Below, one piece after another: positions 1 through 7,814 of a DNA stretch of 64,000 nt (position 1 is its first letter; each line of letters begins with the position of its first letter). Below the pieces are notes generated by a model. That model did no database searches and was not told where the DNA came from. It worked only from the letters and a program-made list of their open reading frames with translations. This DNA comes from Limibacter armeniacum (GTDB lineage Bacteria > Bacteroidota > Bacteroidia > Cytophagales > Flammeovirgaceae). Location of the stretch: positions 62,001-126,000 of the forward strand of contig NZ_JBAJNO010000009.1 of the NCBI RefSeq assembly GCF_036880985.1, written 5' to 3'. The translations under genes and the position numbers were made by a program.

Positions 1-1
1 A

Positions 2-2410
2 AGCATCACGCTTTTAGGTGGGTTAACAAAAGTACAGTTACAGACAAAAGAAGGCATTTTGAAAGGACGATTCCATAACGATTACACCGTCATTAGGCAT
101 CCTTACCTTTCTGAAGATAAAGAACAACCAATGGGTTGGGGTTCACTTCAAACGTCCATGAATCAACTGGACTTTATTTTCCCTGACAGTTCTCATACTG
201 CCACGATTTATAACCTTAAAATTAATGATAATACAGCCAGCATTAAGTTCAGAAAAGGACTAATTACACCGTTGTCCATATCCAATAATATTGCAATTGA
301 CAATAACATACTTATTGAAGCACGTGATGTTAAGTTGGACGGTATCAGGTCTGATGTCATATTTTCGGACCTTCCTATTGAACTGGACTTATTCTCTATA
401 AAATCCCTTAAAGGCATTTTATACCTTAATCAACAGGGGCAAAACAACTTTGTAAAACCGATCAACATCAAAAAAGTCATTGCAGGAATTGATGGGCTGG
501 AAGTCTACACTGAATTCAAAAACCCTACTTATTCAGACATTGGACATGGAGATGTGATCCTTGAAAATTTTCAGGTTGACTCTACAGGTTTAGATGCAAG
601 TCAGGTTAAGCTAACCCTGAATAAAATGGTTCATAGTCAGGAGGCGACTGGAAAACTATTCAAAATTGAGCAACTGTACTTTGATGAAATGGACAAGGAT
701 TCTCTCAATATCAAAGGCTTTGAGACAGTTCCATTTGAGGATGACGGAAGTGTTCCTGATAGCATTTATATCGAAGAGCTTACAGTTTCAAATACTGGGC
801 TGAGAAGTCTAAGAAAAAACATGGCTTGGCATATTAGAAGCATCGATATCAAGAAACCTTACTGGATCACCTACATTCCTGACAAGCCCACAGGTAAATG
901 GGATGCCTCACAGGTTGAAGCTAAACTGGAAACACTTTGGCAACAGACTCCTTCATTTGCATGCAATGATATAGCTGTTTCCAATTCTACCTTAATATTG
1001 AGATCATCCAACAATTCAGGGAATGAAACCATTGAACTGGCGACAAATCAACCTACCAATAAGAAACGTGTAAGGAGACGGTCAAGAGATAAAAAGTCAA
1101 TGGATACCAAAATCAAACTTCAATCGTCTACCAATACTGAAAAGAAAATAAAGTCTCTTTACCATGACTTTAAGATCTACAATATCAATGTATCGGGTCG
1201 TAACCTCAAAGTAAACAGTACGCTACCTCCATCGGAAGTCATGAAGGCATTGGTAAAAAATATTGATATCAATGTCGGCGTAAATCAGTTTATGACACCA
1301 GACTCCTTATATACCTTCGGTTTTGACAGTGTTCAGCTTTCTACCAAAAGAAGGAATATCACCGTTGACTTGCCATACCTGAAACCTTTACTTGATAGAA
1401 GTGAGTTTGCACCTACCAAAGGGTATCAAACTGATTGTATTGAAATGAATGTAGGTCAACTTTCATTTGAGGACCTTGATTTTAACTTATTTGCTGCTGA
1501 CAGTGGATTGGTTGCGCAAAGTATGAACGTCAACAAGCTGGAGTTACAAGACTACCGTGACCGCACCATTCCAAGTAAAGCCGACAAGCAAGCACCAAAA
1601 TTACCTGTAGAGCTGCTGAAAGCAATCCCCTTCACTGTCAAGCTAGACACTGTTAAGATCCAAGATAGCCACATTAAATATGAGGAATATACAGGGTCAT
1701 TCAAGTTCAGGAGAAAAAAGAAAACAATCGAATATGAAAAAGTAGGGACATTTGAACTGACTGACCTGAGTGGGGAGATTCTGAATGTCACAAACGATTC
1801 TGCCTTTATAACTAAAAACAAGGTCATGCGTCTGAATGCCAATGCCAAACTGATGGGCGATGCTAAGGTCTTTATGAAGTGTAACTTTCTGCTTTCAGAC
1901 ACCAATAATGTACATACCTATGATATTTGGGTAGAAAAAATGGACCTTCAAAAGTTGAATCCTCTATTTGAAGGTTTAGCCATGATCCGCATTACTGAAG
2001 GAAAATCCAAAGGACTTTTTATGACTGTTGTAGCCAACAATGATTATGCTTACGGCAATATGCAATTCCGCTACAGTGATCTCCATGTCGCTGTATTGAA
2101 GGAAAAGCATAAAAGAAAGGAAGGTATTCTAAAGAAGAAGAAAATGTTCTCCTCTCTTGCCAATGCGGTTATAGATCAGGATAATCCAAAGCTCTTCAGG
2201 TTACGGGATGGGCAGGTTTACTTTGAAAGAGACAAGTCTAAATTTATTTTCAACTATTGGGCTAAGTCTATTCTTTCGGGCATTCTTTCGAGTACGGGAA
2301 CCAAGCAACCCAAAATTCAGGAAGATGGTGTAAAACAAAAGATAAGAGGCCTCCAAAAAAGCATGAACAAACGTAGAATCAGGAGGGAGTTCCATTTCCC
2401 TCCCAACTAA
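2..2410 (+). CDS. AsmA/TamB-like large envelope protein, 5' end outside window
   Basis: The frame is open from base 2 with no start, so the gene begins upstream and only about 802 C-terminal residues are visible. The sequence alternates short beta-strand segments with Asn/Asp turns and has no membrane segment in this part, as expected of the long beta-groove of AsmA/TamB/DUF748-type proteins. A basic patch (RRRSRDKK, just after base 1060) and a basic C-terminal tail (RRIRREFHFPP) stand out. Families of this fold span the periplasm and are linked to lipid transport or outer-membrane protein assembly; assignment here is by general pattern, not by a diagnostic motif. The stop codon directly abuts the stop of the convergent glycosylase gene. 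A TTG at 59 is an internal codon, not a convincing start. Confidence 0.6.
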   Translation, partial: SITLLGGLTKVQLQTKEGILKGRFHNDYTVIRHPYLSEDKEQPMGWGSLQTSMNQLDFIFPDSSHTATIYNLKINDNTASIKFRKGLITPLSISNNIAIDNNILIEARDVKLDGIRSDVIFSDLPIELDLFSIKSLKGILYLNQQGQNNFVKPINIKKVIAGIDGLEVYTEFKNPTYSDIGHGDVILENFQVDSTGLDASQVKLTLNKMVHSQEATGKLFKIEQLYFDEMDKDSLNIKGFETVPFEDDGSVPDSIYIEELTVSNTGLRSLRKNMAWHIRSIDIKKPYWITYIPDKPTGKWDASQVEAKLETLWQQTPSFACNDIAVSNSTLILRSSNNSGNETIELATNQPTNKKRVRRRSRDKKSMDTKIKLQSSTNTEKKIKSLYHDFKIYNINVSGRNLKVNSTLPPSEVMKALVKNIDINVGVNQFMTPDSLYTFGFDSVQLSTKRRNITVDLPYLKPLLDRSEFAPTKGYQTDCIEMNVGQLSFEDLDFNLFAADSGLVAQSMNVNKLELQDYRDRTIPSKADKQAPKLPVELLKAIPFTVKLDTVKIQDSHIKYEEYTGSFKFRRKKKTIEYEKVGTFELTDLSGEILNVTNDSAFITKNKVMRLNANAKLMGDAKVFMKCNFLLSDTNNVHTYDIWVEKMDLQKLNPLFEGLAMIRITEGKSKGLFMTVVANNDYAYGNMQFRYSDLHVAVLKEKHKRKEGILKKKKMFSSLANAVIDQDNPKLFRLRDGQVYFERDKSKFIFNYWAKSILSGILSSTGTKQPKIQEDGVKQKIRGLQKSMNKRRIRREFHFPPN

Positions 2411-3010
2411 TTACTCATTGTCCAACGACTTCCAAATCAATCGGCTTGCATAGGAACGGTATGGCGCCCAAGGCGCTGCTATTTCTTTCATTTTCTTATG
2501 CAGCTCTTTTCCTTTTCCCTCTAAGCCATAAAGCTTCACCATTCCATTCTGTATCCCCAAATCGCCTACCGGTAATACATCCTCCCTGCCAAGTCTGAAA
2601 ATCATAATCATATGCACAGTCCACTCTCCCACTCCTTTAATGCTTACTAGCTTTTTAAGCACTTCAGTATCTTCCAACTCTCTCCACGGCAGTTGTCTAT
2701 TCTCTTCCAATGAGAAAAAATCTGCTATGTTGTACAAGTATCCTGTCTTCTGCCTTGAAATGCCTACAGAACGCAATTCATCTTCCGTTAAGGCTAGTAA
2801 CTTCTCAGGTGTAGGCAAACCGCCTATCAGTTGTTCAAATCGCTTATAAATGGTTGCAGCTGCTTTTACGGACAGTTGTTGTGAAATGATAGAGCTGACC
2901 AATGACCCAAAAATGTCATCTCCTTTTTCAATCTCATGTAAATCAACTGTTTCTATCAGTCTAGCTAACTCTACATCCTGAGCCAAATGCACTCGAATTT
3001 CCTCAGTCAT
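2411..3010 (-). CDS. DNA-3-methyladenine glycosylase II (AlkA/HhH-GPD family)
   Basis: Base-excision repair glycosylase that removes alkylated purines from DNA in the cytoplasm. The 199-residue protein carries the helix-hairpin-helix (SIKGVGEWTVHM, about residues 123-134) followed by the Gly/Pro...Asp element with PVGDLG, where Asp150 is the expected catalytic residue. There is no FeS cluster cysteine set, which argues for the AlkA branch over the EndoIII/MutY branch. The length matches short AlkA-like enzymes that lack the N-terminal domain of E. coli AlkA. The ATG at 3010 is the only good start. It stands alone, convergent with the preceding gene with zero bases between stops. Confidence 0.88.
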   Translation of the reverse strand: MTEEIRVHLAQDVELARLIETVDLHEIEKGDDIFGSLVSSIISQQLSVKAAATIYKRFEQLIGGLPTPEKLLALTEDELRSVGISRQKTGYLYNIADFFSLEENRQLPWRELEDTEVLKKLVSIKGVGEWTVHMIMIFRLGREDVLPVGDLGIQNGMVKLYGLEGKGKELHKKMKEIAAPWAPYRSYASRLIWKSLDNE

Positions 3011-3121
3011 ATTTGCGCTTCAATATTTTAGCTTAAAAAAAGATCCAATGATAAAGACAGCAAGTTAAGTCAATCCATTAAAATTCATTAATTTTCAGAG
3101 AAATTATCAGCACAAGAAATA

Positions 3122-3142
3122 GCAGTAGCACTGTCCTACTGC
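3122..3142 (+). promoter_or_regulatory. Small perfect hairpin in the leader of ade
   Basis: GCAGTAG at 3122-3128 is repeated inverted as CTACTGC at 3136-3142 with a 7-nt loop, followed by AAGAC and a short T-run, 38 bases before the adenine deaminase start. It could be a leader structure or weak attenuator. It does not resemble a purine riboswitch. Confidence 0.3.
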
Positions 3143-3179
3143 AAGACTATTTTTCAAAACAATTAACAATAACTATCCT

Positions 3180-4820
3180 ATGCCTGCATCTTTTAATATT
3201 AAGGCTAATCTTGTTGACTTAAAAAACAAAGCAATCTATCCAGCTGAGGTAGTCGTGTCTCACGGCAAAATTTCACGTATATCCCGCATTCCAGAAAGCG
3301 AAATCCGAGAACATGGTTTTATGATGCCGGGCTTTGTTGATGCACACATTCACATAGAAAGCGCTATGCTTATTCCAAGTGAGTTTGCCAGAATGGCGGT
3401 TGTTCATGGAACTGTAGCGACCATTTCAGACCCCCATGAAATCGCCAATGTCATGGGAATGGAAGGTATCGAGTATATGATCAATAATGGGAACAAGGTA
3501 CCTTTCAAGTTCTATTTCGGAGCACCATCCTGCGTTCCTGCTACCAACTTTGAAACAGCAGGTGCTGAGATTACAGCTGATGACATCAGAACGCTTCTGA
3601 AGAGGGATGAAATCAAATATCTGGCAGAGATGATGAACTGGCCAGGTGTTTTGTTTGAAGATCCTGATGTGATGGAAAAAATCAAAATCGCACACGAGTT
3701 GAAAAAGCCTGTTGATGGTCATGCGCCAGGACTAAAAGGAGACAAAGCAACCAAGTATATCCAAGCTGGAATCACGACTGACCATGAATGTACTTCGGAA
3801 GATGAAGCACGTCATAAGCTTGAAAACGGCATGAAAATCCAGATTAGGGAAGGCAGTGCTGCCCATAATTTTGATGCTTTAGTTGGTTTGGCAAGACACC
3901 ATGCAGATCAAATGATGTTCTGTTCTGATGATAAGCACCCTCATGAGCTTCAGCATGGACATATCAACCAACTTGTCAAACGAGCTATTGAGCAGGATGT
4001 TGACTTGTTTGATGCCTTGGATATGGCTTCAAGCAACGTGATTTCGCATTATAACTTGGAGGTAGGTAAATTAACGGTTGGTGACCCTGCTGACTTCATT
4101 ATGGTCGAAGACTTAAAGGACTTTAATGTTCTAAGAACTTATATTGATGGAAAGCTGGTGGCTGAAAATGGCAAATCCCTGATCGAGACGGTACCAGAAA
4201 AATGCATCAACAAGTTCAATATCACTTACCTTGAGGAAAGTGCTTTCAAGTTGAAACCGAAAAGCGACAAGATCAATGTAGTGGTTGCTTTTGATGGTGA
4301 ACTGATTACAGAAAAACTTACGACTGACTGCCTTACAATTGACAATAATGTCGTTTCTGATGTCAAAAATGACATCCTGAAATACACTGTAGTCAATCGC
4401 TATGTTGAGAGTCATCCTGCTATTGGTTTTATTAAAAACCTTGGTCTCAAAAAAGGTGCTATCGCTTGTTCTGTGGCACATGACTCACATAATATTGTCG
4501 CTGTTGGAGTGGATGATGCCAGTATCTGTAAAGCCGTAAATCTACTTGTAGATGCAAAAGGAGGTTTAGCCATTTATACAGATGAAGAAGTGGCTGTATT
4601 ACCATTGCCGGTTGCGGGACTTATGACCAATGAAGATGCCTATAAAGTAGCAGAACAATACCAGAAATTGCTTGACAAGACCAAAGTATTAGGTTCAACA
4701 ATGCATGACCCCTTTATGACGCTTTCCTTTATGGCATTGCTGGTAATCCCATCTATCAAACTAAGTGATAAAGGTTTGTTTGATGGAGAAAAGTTTCAGT
4801 TTATTGATGTATTTGCGTAG
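3180..4820 (+). CDS. ade: Adenine deaminase
   Basis: Hydrolyses adenine to hypoxanthine and ammonia, feeding purine salvage. The 546-residue length and order fit the family: a short N-terminal beta domain, the amidohydrolase metal motif PGFVDAHIHIE (His56, His58), a second active-site stretch with DDKHPHELQHGH near residues 248-260, an imidazolonepropionase-like end of the barrel (VGDPADFIMVED), and the C-terminal adenine deaminase domain (VAHDSHNIVAVGVDD). ATG at 3180 sits right before the conserved N-terminus. The gene is monocistronic, preceded by a small leader hairpin and followed by a strong terminator. The deo nucleoside operon at the other end of the window is a functional relative but not linked. 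Confidence 0.95.
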   Translation: MPASFNIKANLVDLKNKAIYPAEVVVSHGKISRISRIPESEIREHGFMMPGFVDAHIHIESAMLIPSEFARMAVVHGTVATISDPHEIANVMGMEGIEYMINNGNKVPFKFYFGAPSCVPATNFETAGAEITADDIRTLLKRDEIKYLAEMMNWPGVLFEDPDVMEKIKIAHELKKPVDGHAPGLKGDKATKYIQAGITTDHECTSEDEARHKLENGMKIQIREGSAAHNFDALVGLARHHADQMMFCSDDKHPHELQHGHINQLVKRAIEQDVDLFDALDMASSNVISHYNLEVGKLTVGDPADFIMVEDLKDFNVLRTYIDGKLVAENGKSLIETVPEKCINKFNITYLEESAFKLKPKSDKINVVVAFDGELITEKLTTDCLTIDNNVVSDVKNDILKYTVVNRYVESHPAIGFIKNLGLKKGAIACSVAHDSHNIVAVGVDDASICKAVNLLVDAKGGLAIYTDEEVAVLPLPVAGLMTNEDAYKVAEQYQKLLDKTKVLGSTMHDPFMTLSFMALLVIPSIKLSDKGLFDGEKFQFIDVFA

Positions 4821-4899
4821 TGATTAAAGTCATGCAAATTATAAAACTATAACAATGCACTACTTGTTCTTTATTTACTGATTGACAACGTGTGAAAGC

Positions 4900-4944
4900 A
4901 AACGGGCAACAAGGTATTTATATCCTGTTGCCCGTTTATTTTTA
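4900..4944 (+). terminator. Rho-independent terminator of ade
   Basis: AAACGGGCAACA (4900-4911) pairs with TGTTGCCCGTTT (4926-4937) over 12 bases, followed by ATTTTTAT. It lies between convergent ade and the aldo/keto reductase gene and may serve both. Confidence 0.85.
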
Positions 4945-4959
4945 TCCTTAAAGACCTAG

Positions 4960-5952
4960 TTAATTCCAATCCAATTCTTTTCTACTGTTCCAATAGGTTT
5001 TTGGTTCCTCTACCAACCTTCTCAACTCATTCAAATCTTCTTCAGAAAACTGAACACCATTGGCTTTTAGATTACTTTCAAATTGATCGATATTAGAAGC
5101 GCCACTTAATACAACATCACACCAAGGCTGAGCCAGTACAAAAGCGATTGCAATTGCATCAATAGTGACTGCGTGTTTTTCAGCAAGACTTTGGAGTACC
5201 TGCTTTTTACCTGCAAATGAGGACTCCTGATTCCTATCAGTCAATCTTCCATTAGCTACACCCTCTTTTATAATTACACCCATACCAGCTTTTGAAGCTT
5301 TTTCAAGCATAACAGATGCAGATGTTTCTAGAATATTCCAAGTAGCCTGAACTGTATCAAACAATAGTTTACCAGCCCTTTTTACATTCAAAGCCTCATT
5401 TATGATCTCAGGTTGGTTTTTACCGCTGACAGACAAACCAATTTTCACACCTTCGTTTTTCAGTTCCCACAAGCGGTCTAACACTTCAATATTTTTCAAT
5501 ACACCACTGTCCAATGTAGCAGAGTGTATCTGGTATAGGTCAATGTATCCATCAAGGTTATCCTTTGTTTCCTCCCACTGTCTGTTTAGCACCTCCAACG
5601 AGTGGTCTTTTACTTCATGATGTATTGCCGTTACTTTCCAGTCTGCAGTATAAGTGTAACCCCATTTAGAGCCAACTGTCAACTCTGTTCCCTCTACTTT
5701 ATCTTTTAGCCATTTGCCCAAAAATTCCTCTCCTCTACCGTATGAACGAGCTGTATCAAAATACTTCACCCCAAAACTTAAGGCTATATCCAATACATCG
5801 AACATATTCTTTTCCATCAGGACAGGATCATATTCATGGTTCAAATCATCACCATGTCCTAAATTAATATATCCAGGCCTTCCTAAAGCCGCTGTTCCTA
5901 TTCCGATTCTGCTTACTTCCAAGTCTGTGTTTCCTAGTTTTCTGTAATCCAT
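4960..5952 (-). CDS. Aldo/keto reductase family oxidoreductase
   Basis: NAD(P)H-dependent carbonyl reductase of the AKR barrel family; the physiological substrate cannot be read from sequence. All four catalytic residues are visible: Asp66 (FDTARS), Tyr71, Lys96 (VGSKWG) and His143 (YQIHSA). The cofactor-binding end has the usual SGASN element near residue 285. The 330-residue length is normal. ATG at 5952 gives the standard MDYRKLGNTDLEVS start. It is flanked by terminators on both sides, so it is probably transcribed alone. It resembles the D-threo-aldose 1-dehydrogenase/fucose dehydrogenase-like group, but I would not name a substrate. Confidence 0.88.
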   Translation of the reverse strand: MDYRKLGNTDLEVSRIGIGTAALGRPGYINLGHGDDLNHEYDPVLMEKNMFDVLDIALSFGVKYFDTARSYGRGEEFLGKWLKDKVEGTELTVGSKWGYTYTADWKVTAIHHEVKDHSLEVLNRQWEETKDNLDGYIDLYQIHSATLDSGVLKNIEVLDRLWELKNEGVKIGLSVSGKNQPEIINEALNVKRAGKLLFDTVQATWNILETSASVMLEKASKAGMGVIIKEGVANGRLTDRNQESSFAGKKQVLQSLAEKHAVTIDAIAIAFVLAQPWCDVVLSGASNIDQFESNLKANGVQFSEEDLNELRRLVEEPKTYWNSRKELDWN

Positions 5953-5980
5953 TTATCAGTTATTTGGTAAAAGCCGAAAA

Positions 5981-6016
5981 TAAAAAAACCTCTTTAACCA
6001 TGTTGGCTAAAGAGGT
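5981..6016 (-). terminator. Terminator after the frameshifted TPR gene
   Basis: ACCTCTTTAACC (5988-5999) pairs with GGCTAAAGAGGT (6005-6016) with one mismatch. On the minus strand the stem is followed by seven T. Its position just beyond the C-terminal fragment (stop at 6041), not beyond the 6397 stop, indicates that the fragment belongs to the same transcript. Confidence 0.8.
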
Positions 6017-6040
6017 CAGTTTTTTACCTGAGTCTATATC

Positions 6041-6402
6041 TTAATTCACTTCTGAAACGACAACCCTATATCCTGCATAATCAGACAGGTCTGTTCCAAT
6101 AATTTTCCAAGTTCCGTATACAATTCTTCTTTCCCCTCTCAAAATACTGACAAATGAATTGACATTCAATGGATTTTCAGCAATCACATTTCCTTTCTTG
6201 TCTAACCACTGAATCAGTAACTTCATACTTTCAATAGGCAGGTTTCCTGTATTGGTTACTTCAAATGCCAACTTGTGGAAAAACGAAGTGTTTTTAAACT
6301 TATTCAGTTTACCTTCCCTTTGGTTGACTCTAATACTGATACCGTCAGGCTTATCCGTACCCCAGAAAACACTGACTGGTTTTACAGCAAAATCAGCTAC
6401 TC
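6041..6402 (-). CDS. C-terminal domain of the TPR protein, reached only by a -1 shift at an A10 run
   Basis: This frame is open without a stop from the A10 run down to the stop at 6041, although the first start-like codon is a TTG at 6271. It encodes about 120 residues (RVADFAVKPVSVFWG... to VVVSEVN). The segment FEVTNTGNLPIESMKLLIQW, followed by an Asp-Lys-Lys-Gly turn, looks like an FxLYD-type beta-sandwich. A related segment (GVVRVTDVDTEINNLKMRVE) ends the upstream frame, so the full protein would carry two tandem copies. Continuous coding and the terminator placement say this is the end of one 453-residue protein. The break could be a real mutation, a slippage site, or a sequencing error in the homopolymer. 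Confidence 0.65.
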
Positions 6403-7401
6403 TTTTTTTTTTGAGGTAATCTGTTGTACAGAAACCCTCACTTCCTTAAAGTCAGGCATTGATGGAGTTTGAATAAATTTACGGAAATGTAACTCCTGAG
6501 CATCACCTCCCATAATTGGTTGACCATATTGATCATCAATCAGGTCTATCACTTTAGAAACTCTGACTTTGTTTTCATCATCTACCAACTCAACTCTCAT
6601 TTTCAAGTTGTTAATTTCAGTGTCAACGTCGGTCACTCTTACTACCCCTTTCAGGCTGTAAGAATACTCATCTCCAAAATCTCTAAACTCCGAGCTTCGA
6701 ACTTCAAAAGAAAGCCCAGTAGCATCTTCATCATTAAGAAAACGGACAGGCACTTCAGACTCATCCATGACAATACCCGGCATTACTTCCCCAACAGTCC
6801 GTAACCCATTATCATGCTTAACGACACGAATTTCTTTGGCTGTATTTGGAGAGGTTCTATTGGACAAAGTATTGGATGTTGTCCATGACAAATAAGCCAA
6901 GCCAGCAAAAACAATAGCACCTAAAGAAGCAGCTACAAGCAAAGTCCTAAGAGACTCGCGTTCAGTTAGCCTTCTTTGGACATCTTCTTTCCTTAACGCA
7001 CTGATTAACTGCAAGGCTTGCTCATTGGCAGGATAGATTTCAAGACATTGTTTGGCATAATACTTTGCCATGCTCTTATCTACAGATCTTTCATGTTCAT
7101 GATACCTACAAGCAAAAGAAGAAGCTAATGTAAAGAGGGTTTGTTCATGGAAGGGATTAATAGCGGCAGCCTGTTCAAGCTCTTCAACGGCATCATCCCA
7201 ATTCTTGTATTTGTAATAGCCAATTCCACGGGTAAGGTGTGCGTCAAATGTATGTTGAATATGCTGCCAGTCCTGATCTGTCATACCGATCTCGAAAGCA
7301 AGTTGCTTGAGGTCGGCATTGTTCAGGTTTTCCTGCTGGTTATTCTGTATATCGCAAATTTTTTGCAGGTACCTTTCTAGGTTTCTCTGGTTGTCAGACA
7401 T
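6397..7401 (-). CDS. TPR-containing single-pass membrane protein, frame broken at its 3' end
   Basis: The 334-residue frame has an N-terminal region with TPR-like helices (about residues 55-135, including YKYKNWDDAVEELEQAAAINP), one membrane segment (about 152-173) and an extracytoplasmic beta domain (about 215-328). It ends in SKKKE directly after an A10 run (T10 at 6403-6412 on the plus strand). One extra A, or a -1 slip, joins it to the downstream frame, giving about 453 residues. The family is unnamed to me; the topology suggests a cytoplasmic TPR head with a periplasmic beta-sandwich tail. ATG at 7401 is the natural start. Function unknown. Confidence 0.75.
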   Translation of the reverse strand: MSDNQRNLERYLQKICDIQNNQQENLNNADLKQLAFEIGMTDQDWQHIQHTFDAHLTRGIGYYKYKNWDDAVEELEQAAAINPFHEQTLFTLASSFACRYHEHERSVDKSMAKYYAKQCLEIYPANEQALQLISALRKEDVQRRLTERESLRTLLVAASLGAIVFAGLAYLSWTTSNTLSNRTSPNTAKEIRVVKHDNGLRTVGEVMPGIVMDESEVPVRFLNDEDATGLSFEVRSSEFRDFGDEYSYSLKGVVRVTDVDTEINNLKMRVELVDDENKVRVSKVIDLIDDQYGQPIMGGDAQELHFRKFIQTPSMPDFKEVRVSVQQITSKKKE

Positions 7402-7756
7402 AGTAGTAGCAATATTTTAATAGCTGATACTCTCTATTTTCAATTTACAAAAGTTTTTTGGGATTAAACACCTCACTCCCCAACCAATCAGTTTGGTGCA
7501 ATAACTTCCTAAATAAAGTGACAATAAAAGTTGCCTATACATTGGTTATACGATAGTTATGAGCAACTTGTTAATAAATGATAGGTTTTAATTCTGATTT
7601 GATAATCCTTGGTAGATAAAACAAATATTGAGCAGTAATAGTGCTAATAACATTAAAGTATAAATTGTATTATTTTAATTTTAACCTTACATATATTAAT
7701 ACCTAAACACAATGTTATCAGATTAACAAGAAATATTGATACTTATGAAGCAGAAT
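7402..7756. other. Intergenic region upstream of the TPR gene
   Basis: An AT-rich gap that must hold the promoter of the leftward TPR gene. I see no ORF, no RNA gene and no convincing promoter boxes here. Confidence 0.5.
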
Positions 7757-7788
7757 AAAAAAGGCTGTAACTTTATTGTCACAGCCTT
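7757..7788 (-). terminator. Terminator of pyruvate carboxylase gene
   Basis: AAGGCTGT (7761-7768) pairs with ACAGCCTT (7781-7788); on the minus strand TTTTATT follows the stem, 26 bases after the pyc stop. Confidence 0.8.
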
Positions 7789-7814
7789 GAATTTATAGCA
7801 TCGATAGAAATTCC

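Noticed and set aside
3130-3180. Purine riboswitch before adenine deaminase
   Set aside because: None of the conserved three-way junction elements is visible; there is only one small hairpin.
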